Counted from the stretch's first letter, positions 47,447 through 56,961 are shown. The stretch is 64,000 nt of DNA from an uncultured Paracoccaceae bacterium (GCA_905182165.1 CAJJAK010000002.1:124001-188000); one strand, 5' to 3'. Program-made: numbers and translations. The notes: generated by a model not told the origin, from the sequence alone.

Positions 47447-48749
47447 CCGTCTCCCAAACCACGATCTGACTAATGGTTGGACCAATATATTAAAACAGAG
47501 GCAGTCTTCGCCGCCTCTCACCACCGACATTCGGGTTGATATGTTGGTGATTGGTGCCGGAGCCGCTGGATTGGCTGCTGCTCGTAGAGCCGCCGAAATA
47601 CACCCCAACAGGACAGTTGCTCTTGTTGAAGCGGGAAGGTTAGGTGATGGCGCATCAGCGCGCAACTCTGGCTTTGTTATTGATTTACCGCATAATGTTG
47701 GCGCAGATCTAGATGATCTGGATACATTGAAACGGTCCTTGCGTTTGGCCAGAGCTGCCCGGCAACACCTTGATGAAATGGTCACGATAAATAACATCGA
47801 ATGCCAATGGAGCCGCCAAGGCCAATTGATGGGTGCCCGATCCCAATCAGGTGAAAAAGTCTTGGACGCCTTTATAAAAGGTCTCGATTTACTAGGAGAA
47901 ACCTATACCGAAATGGACGGTGGTGCAGTTCACGCGCGTACTGGGATGACATATTATCGGCGAGCCATCCACACTCCTGGCACCGTTATCATGCAGCCAG
48001 CGGCTTTAGTGCGCGGATTGGGTGAAAGTCTTCCTAAAAATGTTTCATTCTATGAAAATACACCAGTTTTAGAAATTGATTACGGTTCAAAAGTGATTGC
48101 GATTACAAAAGGTGGAAAGATTACTGCAGACCGATGCATTCTCGCGGTGAATGGGTTCGCTCCTTTCTTGGGCCATCTGAAGCGTAAGATTTTCACAATC
48201 CAAGCTTTCGCCTCGATGACCCGCGTTTTAACGGACGACGAACAGGCAGCATTGGGCAATCCGGAGGATTGGGGATTGGTGCCGGCAATGGCCTTTGGTG
48301 GGCCGACGATGCGGTATACAATGGACAAGCGAATAGTCATGCGCAGTTTTTGGGGGAAACGGCAAAGCGATGTTGTTCGCTCGGTCGAGTACAGACGATC
48401 ACGTGACTTGCAACTTCAGCAAATCCAGGATCGGTTTCCAATAATACAGGGAGACCCGATTGTGGATACTTGGACAGGTCAACTTGGGTTAGCATCAAAC
48501 TTTGCGCCGGGATTTGGAAAAGTGCGAGAAAATGTCTGGTCCGCGATGATCCAAAATGGCGTAGGGATGACGAAGGGTACTATGTCTGGAATGCTTGCCG
48601 CAGATGCACTTAATGGAATTAATAGCCAATTACTGGAAGATATTACGGCTATGGGTGTTCCAGGAAAGTTGCCACCCCAGCCGATTTTATCCATGGGAAT
48701 TTGGGCTAAAGTGAAGTGGTGGGAATGGTCGCAGCGGGCTGAGCGGTGA
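47436..48749 (+). CDS. FAD-dependent amine/amino acid oxidoreductase (DAO/PuuB-like)
   Basis: 437 residues from ATG 47436, which overlaps the cupin stop. The Rossmann loop DMLVIGAGAAGLAAARRAAE begins at about residue 35, and GDGASARNSGFVIDLPHNVG is the typical second FAD contact of gamma-glutamylputrescine oxidase and glycine oxidase relatives. The C-terminus holds QNGVGMTKGTMSGMLAADAL. Together with the MttB-like methyltransferase and TetR regulator it suggests catabolism of an N-methylated amine; the substrate is not known. Confidence 0.85.
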   Translation: MKIDRLPNHDLTNGWTNILKQRQSSPPLTTDIRVDMLVIGAGAAGLAAARRAAEIHPNRTVALVEAGRLGDGASARNSGFVIDLPHNVGADLDDLDTLKRSLRLARAARQHLDEMVTINNIECQWSRQGQLMGARSQSGEKVLDAFIKGLDLLGETYTEMDGGAVHARTGMTYYRRAIHTPGTVIMQPAALVRGLGESLPKNVSFYENTPVLEIDYGSKVIAITKGGKITADRCILAVNGFAPFLGHLKRKIFTIQAFASMTRVLTDDEQAALGNPEDWGLVPAMAFGGPTMRYTMDKRIVMRSFWGKRQSDVVRSVEYRRSRDLQLQQIQDRFPIIQGDPIVDTWTGQLGLASNFAPGFGKVRENVWSAMIQNGVGMTKGTMSGMLAADALNGINSQLLEDITAMGVPGKLPPQPILSMGIWAKVKWWEWSQRAER

Positions 48750-48804
48750 GATATCACCGGGTATGGGGGTTCTGTCAGACAAAACTACTTGAGACGGGCA
48801 GGCT

Positions 48805-49110
48805 GACTTTGTAACCTCGTCTAATGACAAAACACTCCCCATCTCGTCACAGATTGACAAAGTGGTCCAGAAAGTGGTCCTGCGGTTAGGTTTTGCAGGC
48901 ACCAAACAAATTTTTATATAATTATTACAATAATTTAGTTGTGATTTGTGACGCCCAGAAGAGAACGTCGAACTTTGTATATTTCTATTTAATTACAGTT
49001 ACTTATTTTGGTTCTAAAATATAAAAGCGGTCCCGAAAGCGGTCCGATTTATGCGTCAATCAGGGTGACGATTTGTGGCTTGCACCCCAAAACCGGACTA
49101 TCGCAAAGCC
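48805..49110. repeat. Island repeat copy B with tRNA-Leu 3'-end-like core
   Basis: Carries GACAAAACACTCCCCATCTC and CAGATTGACAAAGTGGTCC on the left, a central core TGACGCCCAGAAGAGA (48949-48964) followed by ACGTCGAAC, then ATTACAGTTACTTATTTTGG and the double AGCGGTCCCGAAAGCGGTCC. On the complement, GTTCGACGTTCTCTTCTGGG resembles the T loop, T stem and acceptor of tRNA-Leu. A small dyad ATTATTACAATAAT sits just left of the core. It separates the FAD-oxidase block from the arsenic block. Confidence 0.8.
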
Positions 49111-49249
49111 AATGCCTCAGGTCTGCTTGGCGGATAAAGTAGACGTTAGACGGACGGGTTCGCATGTCTGCTTCCGGGAACGAGTTACCTTTCCGAAGCA
49201 TGAATTGATAGGTACGGGTTAGCCATTTGGTATCGGATGCCATGATCAA
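49049..49249 (-). pseudogene. Probable remnant of a tyrosine recombinase (integrase)
   Basis: A 66-codon frame whose start, MASDTKWLTRTYQFMLRKGN, recalls the N-termini of a group of alphaproteobacterial phage-type integrases, followed by NVYFIRQADLRHWL and then an end KPQIVTLIDA that lies within the repeat. The same KPQI-type end is present, frameshifted, in copy C (about 52200). I read this as an integrase reduced to its two ends by internal deletion; only a homology search can confirm it. Confidence 0.4.
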
Positions 49250-49275
49250 GAATTTACTTGACCAAACTAATATAA

Positions 49276-49299
49276 TTCAAATATCCATGTAATATGGAA
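49276..49299. promoter_or_regulatory. Possible ArsR-type operator
   Basis: TCCAT-GTAAT-ATGGA forms an inverted repeat within an AT-rich stretch (ATTCAAATATCCATG onwards) directly before the arsenic genes. ArsR/SmtB operators are AT-rich dyads of this kind. No arsR gene is in the block, so this may be a relic. Confidence 0.3.
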
Positions 49300-49306
49300 T
49301 CAATAA

Positions 49307-49477
49307 ACACAGACCGAGGGAACCGACGCAGAAAAGCAACTTGTATTTCATCAGACTTACGGCGCGCTGCACAACCGGATCATGGCATTTTCTGCCCTGT
49401 CATTTGAAAATTTGGACCGTGGATCGCTGCAAAAACGCGTCGATAAAATCGGCAACGAAACTGCAAAACAGGAATAA
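49307..49477 (+). pseudogene. C-terminal remnant of a phosphatase-type arsenate reductase
   Basis: A 56-codon open stretch without a start, ending six bases before the GAPDH gene: EGTDAEKQLVFHQTYGALHN, RIMAFSALSFENLDRGSLQK and a closing IG-containing end. This is the typical C-terminus of low-molecular-weight-phosphatase-type ArsC proteins (a helix with a LxxRI pattern, then LxxLDRxxLQ). The catalytic CxxxxxRS loop is gone. It sits where arsC stands in arsR-arsC-gapdh-arsJ operons. Confidence 0.55.
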
Positions 49478-49483
49478 CCAGAT

Positions 49484-50483
49484 ATGACCACATACGCTCT
49501 CAACGGTCTTGGCCGCATAGGTAAACTTGCCCTCCGCCCGCTCTTGGAGCGTGGCGCACAGATCGCTTTTATTAACGACGCAGTTGGCGATCCCGCGATG
49601 CACGCACATCTACTGGAGTTTGATTCCGTGCATGGGCGGTGGCCTGCCACATTTGAAGCAGATGAGAGGTCGATCAGCATTGATGGCACACGCATTCCGA
49701 GTCACCAGCACCCGTAATCTGGAAGACCTGCCATTGGACGGCGTGGATGTGGTGATTGATTGCACCGGCGCGTTCAAGACGGAGGCCAAGCTGGCCCCGT
49801 ATTTTGCGGCGGGTGTGAAAAAAGTTGTGGTCTCAGCGCCAGTCAAGGACGGCCCAACCGCCAACATCGTCTATGGTGTCAATGATGACATCTACGACGC
49901 AGGCACCCACCAGATTGTGACAGCGGCAAGCTGTACGACGAACTGTCTTGCACCTGTGGTCAAGGTCTTACTCGAAGGGATTGGCATCAAGCACGGCTCA
50001 ATCACGACGATCCACGATGTGACCAATACGCAAACGATTGTGGATCGCCCCGCCAAGGATTTGCGCCGCGCGCGGTCGGCGCTGACCAACCTTATCCCGA
50101 CCACAACTGGCTCTGCTACGGCGATTACGCTGATCTATCCCGAGTTGAAGGGCAAGTTGAACGGCCATGCGGTGCGGGTGCCGCTTTTGAACGCATCCAT
50201 CACGGACTGCGTGTTTGAAATGGCGCGCGAAACGACTGTGGATGAGGTGAATAGCCTCTTCAAAGCCGCAGCTGAAGGCCCGCTGAAGGGTATCCTTGGG
50301 TATGAGACGCGACCCCTTGTCTCCTCGGACTACACCAACGATCAGCGCAGTGGCATCATTGATGCGCCCTCGACGATGGTGGTGAACGGCACCCAGCTCA
50401 AAGTCTACGCGTGGTATGATAACGAATATGGCTATGCGTATCGCTTGGTGGATGTCGCTTTAATGGTTGGCGGCAAGCTGTGA
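49484..50483 (+). CDS. ArsJ-associated glyceraldehyde-3-phosphate dehydrogenase (frameshifted)
   Basis: In arsenate-resistance operons this GAPDH makes 1-arseno-3-phosphoglycerate, which ArsJ exports. The N-terminal frame (49484 to about 49698) has [20 protein letters not shown], the NAD loop. One extra C in GCATTCCGAG shifts the frame; the rest continues from [20 protein letters not shown] with the catalytic Cys in [12 protein letters not shown] and [15 protein letters not shown]. Corrected length is about 333, normal. It overlaps arsJ by four bases. Strongly GC-rich compared with the genome. Confidence 0.9.
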
Positions 50484-51745
50484 CACGTCCCGCCGGACTT
50501 GCCGCCTACATTACCGTGACCGCGGCCTATTGGGCGTTCATGTTAACGGATGGAGCATTGCGGATGCTGGTCCTGCTGCACTTTCACACGCTCGGTTTTT
50601 CGCCGGTACAACTGGCTTATCTGTTTGTGCTGTATGAAATCGCAGGCGTTATCACGAACCTGTCCGCAGGATGGGTCGCGGCGCGGTTTGGGCTGACTTC
50701 GACGCTTTATGCGGGATTGTCCTTGCAGGTTTTGGCACTTCTGGCGCTCACCCAGCTTGATCCGGCGTGGAGCATCACCGCCTCTGTGGTGTTTGTGATG
50801 TTGGTGCAGGGCCTGTCTGGCGTGGCCAAGGATTTGGCAAAGATGAGCTCCAAAAGTGCCGTCAAAATCCTTGCTCCAGCGACGGGCGGGGGGCTGTTTC
50901 GATGGGTGGCTACTCTGACGGGATCAAAGAATGCTGTGAAGGGAAGCGGCTTTCTGTTGGGGGCTGTTTTGCTGGCTGCCTTCGGGTTCGTGCCTTCGGT
51001 ACTGACGATGGCGGCGGTCCTTTTTGTCATCCTGATAGGTGTCGTGACTGGCATGCCAAAGGGCCTGCCAGTTGGGCGCAAGGATGCGAAGTTTTCCGAA
51101 GTGTTTTCCAAGAACCGCAACATCAACTGGCTCAGTGCTGCACGGCTGTTCCTCTTCGGGGCGCGGGACGTGTGGTTCGTGGTTGGCCTTCCGATCTATT
51201 TCTATGCGGTGTTGTCGGACGGCACTACAGAGAGCAACCGCACGGCCTTCTTCATGATAGGGACGTTTATGGCCGTCTGGACGATCCTTTATGGCATCGT
51301 CCAAGGCTCGGCACCGCGCATTTTAAAGGCGGCGTCCCGATCAAATGCGGAAATTCTGGCACTGGCAAAACGATGGGTTGGTCTATTGATCATTGTGCCT
51401 GCATTTCTTGCAGGTCTGGTCTGGCTGGTCCCTGAACCATCGAATGTGCTTACAGCAACTATTGTGCTGGGTCTTCTGGTCTTTGGCGGCACCTTCGCCG
51501 TGAACTCAGCCCTGCATTCGTTTCTCATCCTCAGCCTTACAGATGCAAAACGGGTCACGATGGATGTTGGCTTTTACTATATGGCCAATTCTGTGGGGCG
51601 ATTGGTTGGCACAGTACTGTCCGGATTCACATATCAGATGGGTGGGCTTTCACTGTGCCTCGGCACTGCTACTTTAATGATCGGTCTTGGCTGGCTCGGA
51701 ACATCCCAACTTAAAGCGCCAAAAACTGATAAGGTTGCCGCATGA
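50480..51745 (+). CDS. arsJ: Organoarsenical efflux MFS transporter ArsJ
   Basis: A 421-residue major facilitator with about twelve helices. The start ([20 protein letters not shown]), [22 protein letters not shown] sequence ([20 protein letters not shown]) and the loop [20 protein letters not shown] with [14 protein letters not shown] match ArsJ and not general MFS exporters. Its start overlaps the GAPDH stop, the conserved gapdh-arsJ pairing that expels arsenate as 1-arseno-3-phosphoglycerate. Intact. The only complete resistance gene in the island. Confidence 0.92.
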   Translation: MTRPAGLAAYITVTAAYWAFMLTDGALRMLVLLHFHTLGFSPVQLAYLFVLYEIAGVITNLSAGWVAARFGLTSTLYAGLSLQVLALLALTQLDPAWSITASVVFVMLVQGLSGVAKDLAKMSSKSAVKILAPATGGGLFRWVATLTGSKNAVKGSGFLLGAVLLAAFGFVPSVLTMAAVLFVILIGVVTGMPKGLPVGRKDAKFSEVFSKNRNINWLSAARLFLFGARDVWFVVGLPIYFYAVLSDGTTESNRTAFFMIGTFMAVWTILYGIVQGSAPRILKAASRSNAEILALAKRWVGLLIIVPAFLAGLVWLVPEPSNVLTATIVLGLLVFGGTFAVNSALHSFLILSLTDAKRVTMDVGFYYMANSVGRLVGTVLSGFTYQMGGLSLCLGTATLMIGLGWLGTSQLKAPKTDKVAA

Positions 51746-51884
51746 ATATTTTTTAAAAGAACCTCTCCGTCTGGATTGCACTGGAGATGGGGACTGGCAT
51801 CCTTCTGAGCAAAAGCAAACTTTAGCTGCAAAGCAGCAATAGAGATAAATGGGCTCGAAGCTGCCGTTCGCTGCACTTTGCATC

Positions 51885-52250
51885 AATGTCCGCATTCGCT
51901 CGGTCCTACTTGTACAAAAAATATCTGATTATTTGAGTATAAAAGCGCCTGCTTAGGTCTCCAACTGGATGACAAAACACTCCCCATCTCGTCACAGATT
52001 GACAAAGTGGTCCGAAAGGGTCCTGCGGCTAGGTTTCGCAGGCACCAAACCAATTTTTATATAATAATTACAATTACTTAAATGTGATTTGTGGTGCCCA
52101 GAAGAGGACGTCGAACTTTCTATATTTTATTTAATTACAGATACTTATTTTAGATTTAAATTAAAAAGCGGTCCCGAAAGCGGTCCCGATTTATGTATCA
52201 GATCCGAGTGATGATTTGTGGCTTGCTCCCAAAACTGGACGTTCACGGAG
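51885..52250. repeat. Island repeat copy C with tRNA-Leu 3'-end-like core
   Basis: The longest copy. It shares ATGTCCGCAT...CTCGGTCCTACTTGTAC and TATAAAAGCGCCTGCTTAGG with copy D; ACACTCCCCATCTCGTCACA with B and D; the core TGGTGCCCAGAAGAGG (52092-52107) with a perfect CCA end on the complement; and the double AGCGGTCCCGAAAGCGGTCC plus GATTTGTGGCTTGC with B. The rest of the 51746-52440 gap, about 300 bases in two flanks, holds nothing else I can recognise. Confidence 0.8.
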
Positions 52251-52440
52251 TCAGTGTCCTAGGTTTTCTATGCGGAAAAAGCACCAATTCGCTGAGGTGT
52301 GTCAAAGGTCTGGCTTAAAGGCCCTATCTCTTGAACGTGAACAAGGTTTGGTTTGACCATATCCGAATGAATTGGGTCGACTTACGTGGTCCTGCTAGGG
52401 TACCAAAAAACAACAATCAGAATAATTGGATCCATTCGAC

Positions 52441-53364
52441 ATGACCAAATCCGCCACACTGACCTTGGATTTAAATTCGACGATTATGCTGTTGATGCTC
52501 GCAGCCGTTTGGGGTGGTTCGTTTTTCTTTGGGGAAATTGCTCTGAGTGAGGTTCCGCCGCTCACCATAACTATACACCGGGTAATGTGGGCTTTGCCAA
52601 TATTGGCGTTGATTGTCCTCCTCAAAGGAATTTATGTTCCTCGTTCGCCGAAAATTTGGGGAGCCTACCTAGTGATGGGTGCGCTTAACAACGCCATTCC
52701 GTTCTCGCTAATATTCTGGGGACAGACACAGATAGACAGCGGTCTGGCATCCATTCTGAACGGGACGACTGCTATTTTTGCAGTAACTGTTGCTGGTTTG
52801 TTGCTTCGCGATGAGCCTTTAACGGCCAAGAAACTAATTGGTGCTGCTTTGGGCATTGCAGGGGTGGCTGTCATCATGGGGCCAAGTGCATTGACCGACT
52901 TTAACCCGAGCAATCTCGCTCAACTTGCCATACTTGGCGCAACACTCTCTTATGCATTTGCTGGTGTATGGGGAAAGACTGCGCTTGCTGGTCAAGCACC
53001 ACTCATGAACGCCTTTGGTATGTTGATCGGTAGCACAGTGTTGATGATCCCAATTGTCCTTATGTTTGACGGCCCGCCAAATCTTGAACTCTCTAAAGGC
53101 GTCTGGGGCGCTCTGATCGGTATGGCTTCTTTGTCGACCGCACTTGCCTATGTGCTCTACTTTGCAATTTTAGCACGAGCTGGAGCCGCCAATCTTTTAC
53201 TGGTCACCTTGCTCATTCCACCGTTTGCAGTTGGACTTGGTGTTTTATTCCTTGGCGAACGAATGGGACTTGAAGCGTTAATTGGTTTTGCCATCATCGG
53301 ATTGGGGTTTGCGGTGACAGACGGGCGATTATTTTCCTTCATCTTTCGAAGGACCTCTACCTAA
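52441..53364 (+). CDS. DMT/EamA family transporter
   Basis: An intact ten-helix metabolite exporter of 307 residues from ATG 52441; the frame opens five codons earlier at a TTG. Both EamA repeats are visible: LLMLAAVWGGSFFFGEIAL and PFSLIFWGQTQIDSGLASIL in the first, and LAILGATLSYAFAGVWGKTA with LGVLFLGERMGLEALIGFAI in the second. It is the sole cargo of the last island block, between repeat copies C and D. Substrate unknown; the family includes amino acid and metabolite exporters. Confidence 0.88.
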   Translation: MTKSATLTLDLNSTIMLLMLAAVWGGSFFFGEIALSEVPPLTITIHRVMWALPILALIVLLKGIYVPRSPKIWGAYLVMGALNNAIPFSLIFWGQTQIDSGLASILNGTTAIFAVTVAGLLLRDEPLTAKKLIGAALGIAGVAVIMGPSALTDFNPSNLAQLAILGATLSYAFAGVWGKTALAGQAPLMNAFGMLIGSTVLMIPIVLMFDGPPNLELSKGVWGALIGMASLSTALAYVLYFAILARAGAANLLLVTLLIPPFAVGLGVLFLGERMGLEALIGFAIIGLGFAVTDGRLFSFIFRRTST

Positions 53365-53434
53365 AGCAGGCGGTGGTACCCAACGCAACAGCTTGCTGAT
53401 TTGGGCTCTAACCAGTCGTTTGCTGCGATCATTA

Positions 53435-53652
53435 TTAATGTCCGCATCGGCTCGGTCCTACTTGTACAAAAAAAATCTGATTATTTGAGTATAAAAGCGC
53501 CTGCTTAGGTCTCCAACTGGATGACAAAACACTCCCCATCTCGTCACAGATTGACAAAGTGGTCCTGCGGCTAGGTTTCGCAGGCACCAAACCAATTTTT
53601 ATATAATAATTACAATACTTAAATGTGATTTGTGGTGCCCAGAAGAGGCACC
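53435..53652. repeat. Island repeat copy D, right end of the island
   Basis: Matches copy C from ATGTCCGCATCGGCTCGGTC through the core TGGTGCCCAGAAGAGG (53633-53648), where similarity stops abruptly. Native AT-rich DNA resumes and leuB ends at 53670. The stop of similarity at the core is what a recombination crossover point would produce. Complement of the core ends exactly in a CCA. Confidence 0.8.
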
Positions 53653-53669
53653 AACTTAAATCTTCAAAC

Positions 53670-54776
53670 CTAGATAGTTTCGTTAAGGGCCTTAATTACT
53701 GCATCTCCCATTTGAGTTGTCGTAACTGGTGCATCACCGTCTCTTTGCATCAAATCTGGTGTACGAATACCACTAGCCAAAACGGATTGTATTGCATTCT
53801 CTAACCGAGTCGCCTCTTCTCCTTCATCAAAGGAATAACGGAGAGCCATTGCAAAGCTCAATATACAGGCTGATGGGTTTGCTTTTCCTTGACCCATAAT
53901 ATCAGGTGCAGATCCATGCACTGGTTCATACATAGCTTTGGGACGACCATTCTCCATCAAAGAACCAAGAGATGCAGATGGAAGAAGTCCTAAAGATCCT
54001 GTCAACATTGCAGCACAGTCTGACAATAAATCTCCAAAAAGATTATCAGTTAAAATCACGTCAAATTGTTTTGGTTGCCTTACAAGTTGCATTGCACCGT
54101 TGTCAGCATACATATGGCTCAACTCAACATCTGGATACTCAGACTGATGTACTTCTTCAACAACCTCGCGCCACAGAACACCAACTTCCAAAACATTCGC
54201 TTTTTCCATTGAACATAACTTATTTCCACGCCGTTTTGCTAACTCAAATGCAGCCTTTGCTACCCTTTCAATTTCGGACTCAGTATAACGCATTGTATTT
54301 ACTCCAACGCGTTCATTATTTTCTATTGTAATACCCCGAGGTTCTCCAAAATACGTACCTGAGGTCAACTCTCGAACAATCATGATATCGAGCCCCGAAA
54401 CGATATCCTTCTTTAAGCTAGAAAAATCAGCTAATGCGTCAAAACATTGGGCAGGGCGTAAATTAGCAAACAAATCCATTTCTTTACGAATTTTTAGTAA
54501 GCCCCGCTCTGGTTTTAAACTAAAATCAAGATTGTCATATGCCGGACCGCCAACAGCACCCAATAATACCGCATCCACTTGTTGTGCCTTTTCCATAGTT
54601 GCATCTGTTAAAGGTGTCCCATGAGCGTCATAAGCAGCTCCACCAACTAAATCTTCACTTACATCAAATTTCAAATCCCGATTAACACCAAACCATTCAA
54701 TAACTTTTTGGACTTCTTCCATAACCTCAACACCAATTCCATCTCCTGGTAATATTAAAAGTGACGAATTAGACAT
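53670..54776 (-). CDS. leuB: 3-isopropylmalate dehydrogenase
   Basis: Third committed enzyme of leucine synthesis, oxidising and decarboxylating 3-isopropylmalate. 368 residues: [20 protein letters not shown] at the start, [29 protein letters not shown] (substrate-binding Arg and Thr), [20 protein letters not shown] and [18 protein letters not shown]. Follows leuD and leuC on the same strand. Its 3' end is only about 20 bases from the right end of the island. Confidence 0.95.
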   Translation of the reverse strand: MSNSSLLILPGDGIGVEVMEEVQKVIEWFGVNRDLKFDVSEDLVGGAAYDAHGTPLTDATMEKAQQVDAVLLGAVGGPAYDNLDFSLKPERGLLKIRKEMDLFANLRPAQCFDALADFSSLKKDIVSGLDIMIVRELTSGTYFGEPRGITIENNERVGVNTMRYTESEIERVAKAAFELAKRRGNKLCSMEKANVLEVGVLWREVVEEVHQSEYPDVELSHMYADNGAMQLVRQPKQFDVILTDNLFGDLLSDCAAMLTGSLGLLPSASLGSLMENGRPKAMYEPVHGSAPDIMGQGKANPSACILSFAMALRYSFDEGEEATRLENAIQSVLASGIRTPDLMQRDGDAPVTTTQMGDAVIKALNETI

Positions 54777-54893
54777 ATTTATACTCCTTGGTATCGCAAA
54801 GCTGTTTGGATTTTTAAAAAAACAAGTTAATTGTGAGAGTTTTATTATAATTTATATTATTATCAAGTACATATTATTAATTTACTCTTAGAA

Positions 54894-55498
54894 TCAAACC
54901 CAAGGCATTTGTTTCTGATAACGCTGTTCAAACTCATCAATGCTGGATACTTTTTCCATGGTTAGCCCAATGTCATCTAAGCCATTTAATAAGCAATGCT
55001 TTTTAAATTTATCTATTACAAAAGAAAACTCGACACCGTCACTTGAACGAACCGTTTGTGTTTCCAAATCAACCATGATCCTTGCATTTTCACCTTTTTG
55101 GGAGTCTTTCATAAGCTCTTCAAATTATTTTCATTCAAAACTATTGGTAAAATACCATTCTTAAAGCAGTTATTATAAAATATATCTGCATAACTAGTTG
55201 ATATAACACATTTTATACCAAAATCAATCAAGGCCCATGGGGCGTGTTCTCTACTTGACCCACAGCCAAAATTTTCACCAGCAACAATAATTTCAGCATT
55301 TCGATAAGCTTTTTTGTTTAAAACAAAATCTGGAATTTCATTACCTTCAAGATCAAAACGCATTTCATCAAATAAATTTGCACCTAAGCCTGAACGTTTA
55401 ATCGTTTTCAAAAATTGCTTTGGGATTATCATATCTGTATCTATATTAACCAAAGGCATTGGAGCAGCTATTCCAGTTAATTTATTGAACTTTTCCAT
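54894..55498 (-). CDS. leuD: 3-isopropylmalate dehydratase small subunit (frameshifted)
   Basis: Small subunit of isopropylmalate isomerase. The first 120 residues (from 55498) include [19 protein letters not shown] and [20 protein letters not shown]. Near 55120 one base is missing in AATAATTTGAAGAGC; adding one there restores [14 protein letters not shown] and joins the remaining 72 codons, ending [10 protein letters not shown]. The corrected length of about 201 is normal. Lies between leuC and leuB as expected. Confidence 0.92.
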
Positions 55499-55554
55499 TA
55501 TCTATCCACTTTTTATTTCAAACGATTGTTAAGTTGAAAATTAATTAATTTAAT

Positions 55555-56961
55555 TTAAATTAAATTTCTAACATCCGTTAGTTTCCCAGTTACCGCCGCA
55601 GCTGCAGCCATTTGTGGGCTCATCAAATGAGTTCTTCCACCTCTGCCTTGCCGGCCCTCAAAGTTTCTATTAGAGGTCGCAGCACATCTCTCACCAGGTT
55701 TTAACTGGTCCGGGTTCATCGCTAAGCACATAGAGCAGCCAGCTAAACGCCATTCAAATCCTGCGTCTTTAAAAATAGTTGCTAAGCCCTCCTCCTCTGC
55801 CTGTGCTCGAACCAACCCTGAGCCTGGAACAACCATCGCACGCAAACCATCTTTAATTTTTTTACCTTTCAAGATTTCAGCCGCTGCTCGCAAATCTTCG
55901 ATTCTTCCATTCGTGCAGGATCCTATGAAAACAGTATCTATTGTAACATCTTCCAACGGTGTTCCTGGTTTTAAACCCATATATTCTAATGATCGCTCAA
56001 CAGCTCCAACCTTACCACCTTTGAAATCTTGAGGTGCTGGAACCTTGGAGTTAATTGGTAAAACGTCTTCTGGTGACGTACCCCATGTGACAACTGGTGC
56101 AATATTTTCAGCTTTGATTGTTATAAATTTATCAAAATGGGCACCATCTTCGGTAAACAAAGTTTTCCAATAAGCAACAGCAGAATCCCAATCTTTTCCT
56201 TTAGGGGCATGCGGTCTGCCTTTGCAATATTCATAAGTTTTATGATCTGGTGCAATTAAACCCGCCCGGGCTCCACCTTCAATTGCCATATTGCAAACTG
56301 TCATACGGCCCTCCATGGAGAGATCTCTAATAGCTTCACCGCAATATTCAATAACATACCCAGTTCCCCCTGCAGTCCCAGTATTCCCTATAACAGAAAG
56401 TGTTATATCCTTTGCTGTAACGCCAGGTTTAAGTTTTCCAGTAATCTCCACTTTCATATTTTTTGATTTCTTTTGAATCAAAGTTTGCGTTGCTAAAACA
56501 TGCTCAACTTCAGACGTTCCAATACCGTGAGCTAAAGACCCAAATGCCCCATGAGTTGCAGTATGACTATCACCGCAAACTACCGTCATTCCTGGTAGCG
56601 TCCATCCTTGCTCTGGGCCAACAATATGTACAATCCCCTGACGCACGTCAGATACAGGATAATAATGGACACCAAAATCTTTTGCGTTTTTATCTAATGC
56701 TTCAACTTGAATGCGGCTTTCCGCATTCTCAATGCCTTTTGCACGATCTAGCGTTGTGGGTACATTATGATCAGGAACAGCTATTGTCTTATCTGGCGCT
56801 CTAACTTTCCTACCAGATGTACGTAATCCTTCAAAAGCTTGTGGGCTTGTTACTTCGTGAACCAGATGGCGATCTATGTATAGCAAACAAGTTCCATCAA
56901 CATCTTCATGGGCAACGTGAGCATCCCATATTTTGTCATAAAGTGTCTTAGCTATAACCAT
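55555..56961 (-). CDS. leuC: 3-isopropylmalate dehydratase large subunit
   Basis: Fe-S aconitase-family enzyme isomerising 2- to 3-isopropylmalate. 468 residues, with [53 protein letters not shown], and the cluster-binding cysteines in [14 protein letters not shown] and [15 protein letters not shown]. Intact. First gene of the leuC-leuD-leuB run on the minus strand. Confidence 0.96.
   Translation of the reverse strand: MVIAKTLYDKIWDAHVAHEDVDGTCLLYIDRHLVHEVTSPQAFEGLRTSGRKVRAPDKTIAVPDHNVPTTLDRAKGIENAESRIQVEALDKNAKDFGVHYYPVSDVRQGIVHIVGPEQGWTLPGMTVVCGDSHTATHGAFGSLAHGIGTSEVEHVLATQTLIQKKSKNMKVEITGKLKPGVTAKDITLSVIGNTGTAGGTGYVIEYCGEAIRDLSMEGRMTVCNMAIEGGARAGLIAPDHKTYEYCKGRPHAPKGKDWDSAVAYWKTLFTEDGAHFDKFITIKAENIAPVVTWGTSPEDVLPINSKVPAPQDFKGGKVGAVERSLEYMGLKPGTPLEDVTIDTVFIGSCTNGRIEDLRAAAEILKGKKIKDGLRAMVVPGSGLVRAQAEEEGLATIFKDAGFEWRLAGCSMCLAMNPDQLKPGERCAATSNRNFEGRQGRGGRTHLMSPQMAAAAAVTGKLTDVRNLI

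Larger units (their letters stand above)
41330..53652. mobile_element. Composite genomic island with four cargo blocks separated by tRNA-Leu-like repeats
   Basis: The 12.3-kb block between the MoaD-like gene and leuB differs visibly in composition: sample 60-base lines have about 35-37 G/C at 45481 and 50521 against 11 at 14101. Five copies of one repeat family punctuate it (about 41345, 44650, 48900, 52080 and 53640), and each interval carries a self-contained functional set. Four repeats contain a sequence like the 3' end of tRNA-Leu including CCA, the classic target of tyrosine recombinases. A likely integrase remnant lies at 49.05-49.25 kb. No intact integrase or intact tRNA-Leu is present, so the array is probably immobile now. 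Confidence 0.7.

Noticed and set aside
53633..53652. Intact tRNA-Leu gene at the island end
   Set aside because: Only the 3' T-stem/acceptor-like end is present; no D arm, anticodon arm or 5' acceptor strand adjoins it in any copy.
44600..53660. CRISPR array or integron-type attC array
   Set aside because: The repeats are long, few and separated by kilobases with whole genes, not 20-40 base spacers; no cas genes, no IntI and no attC-like folded sites were seen.
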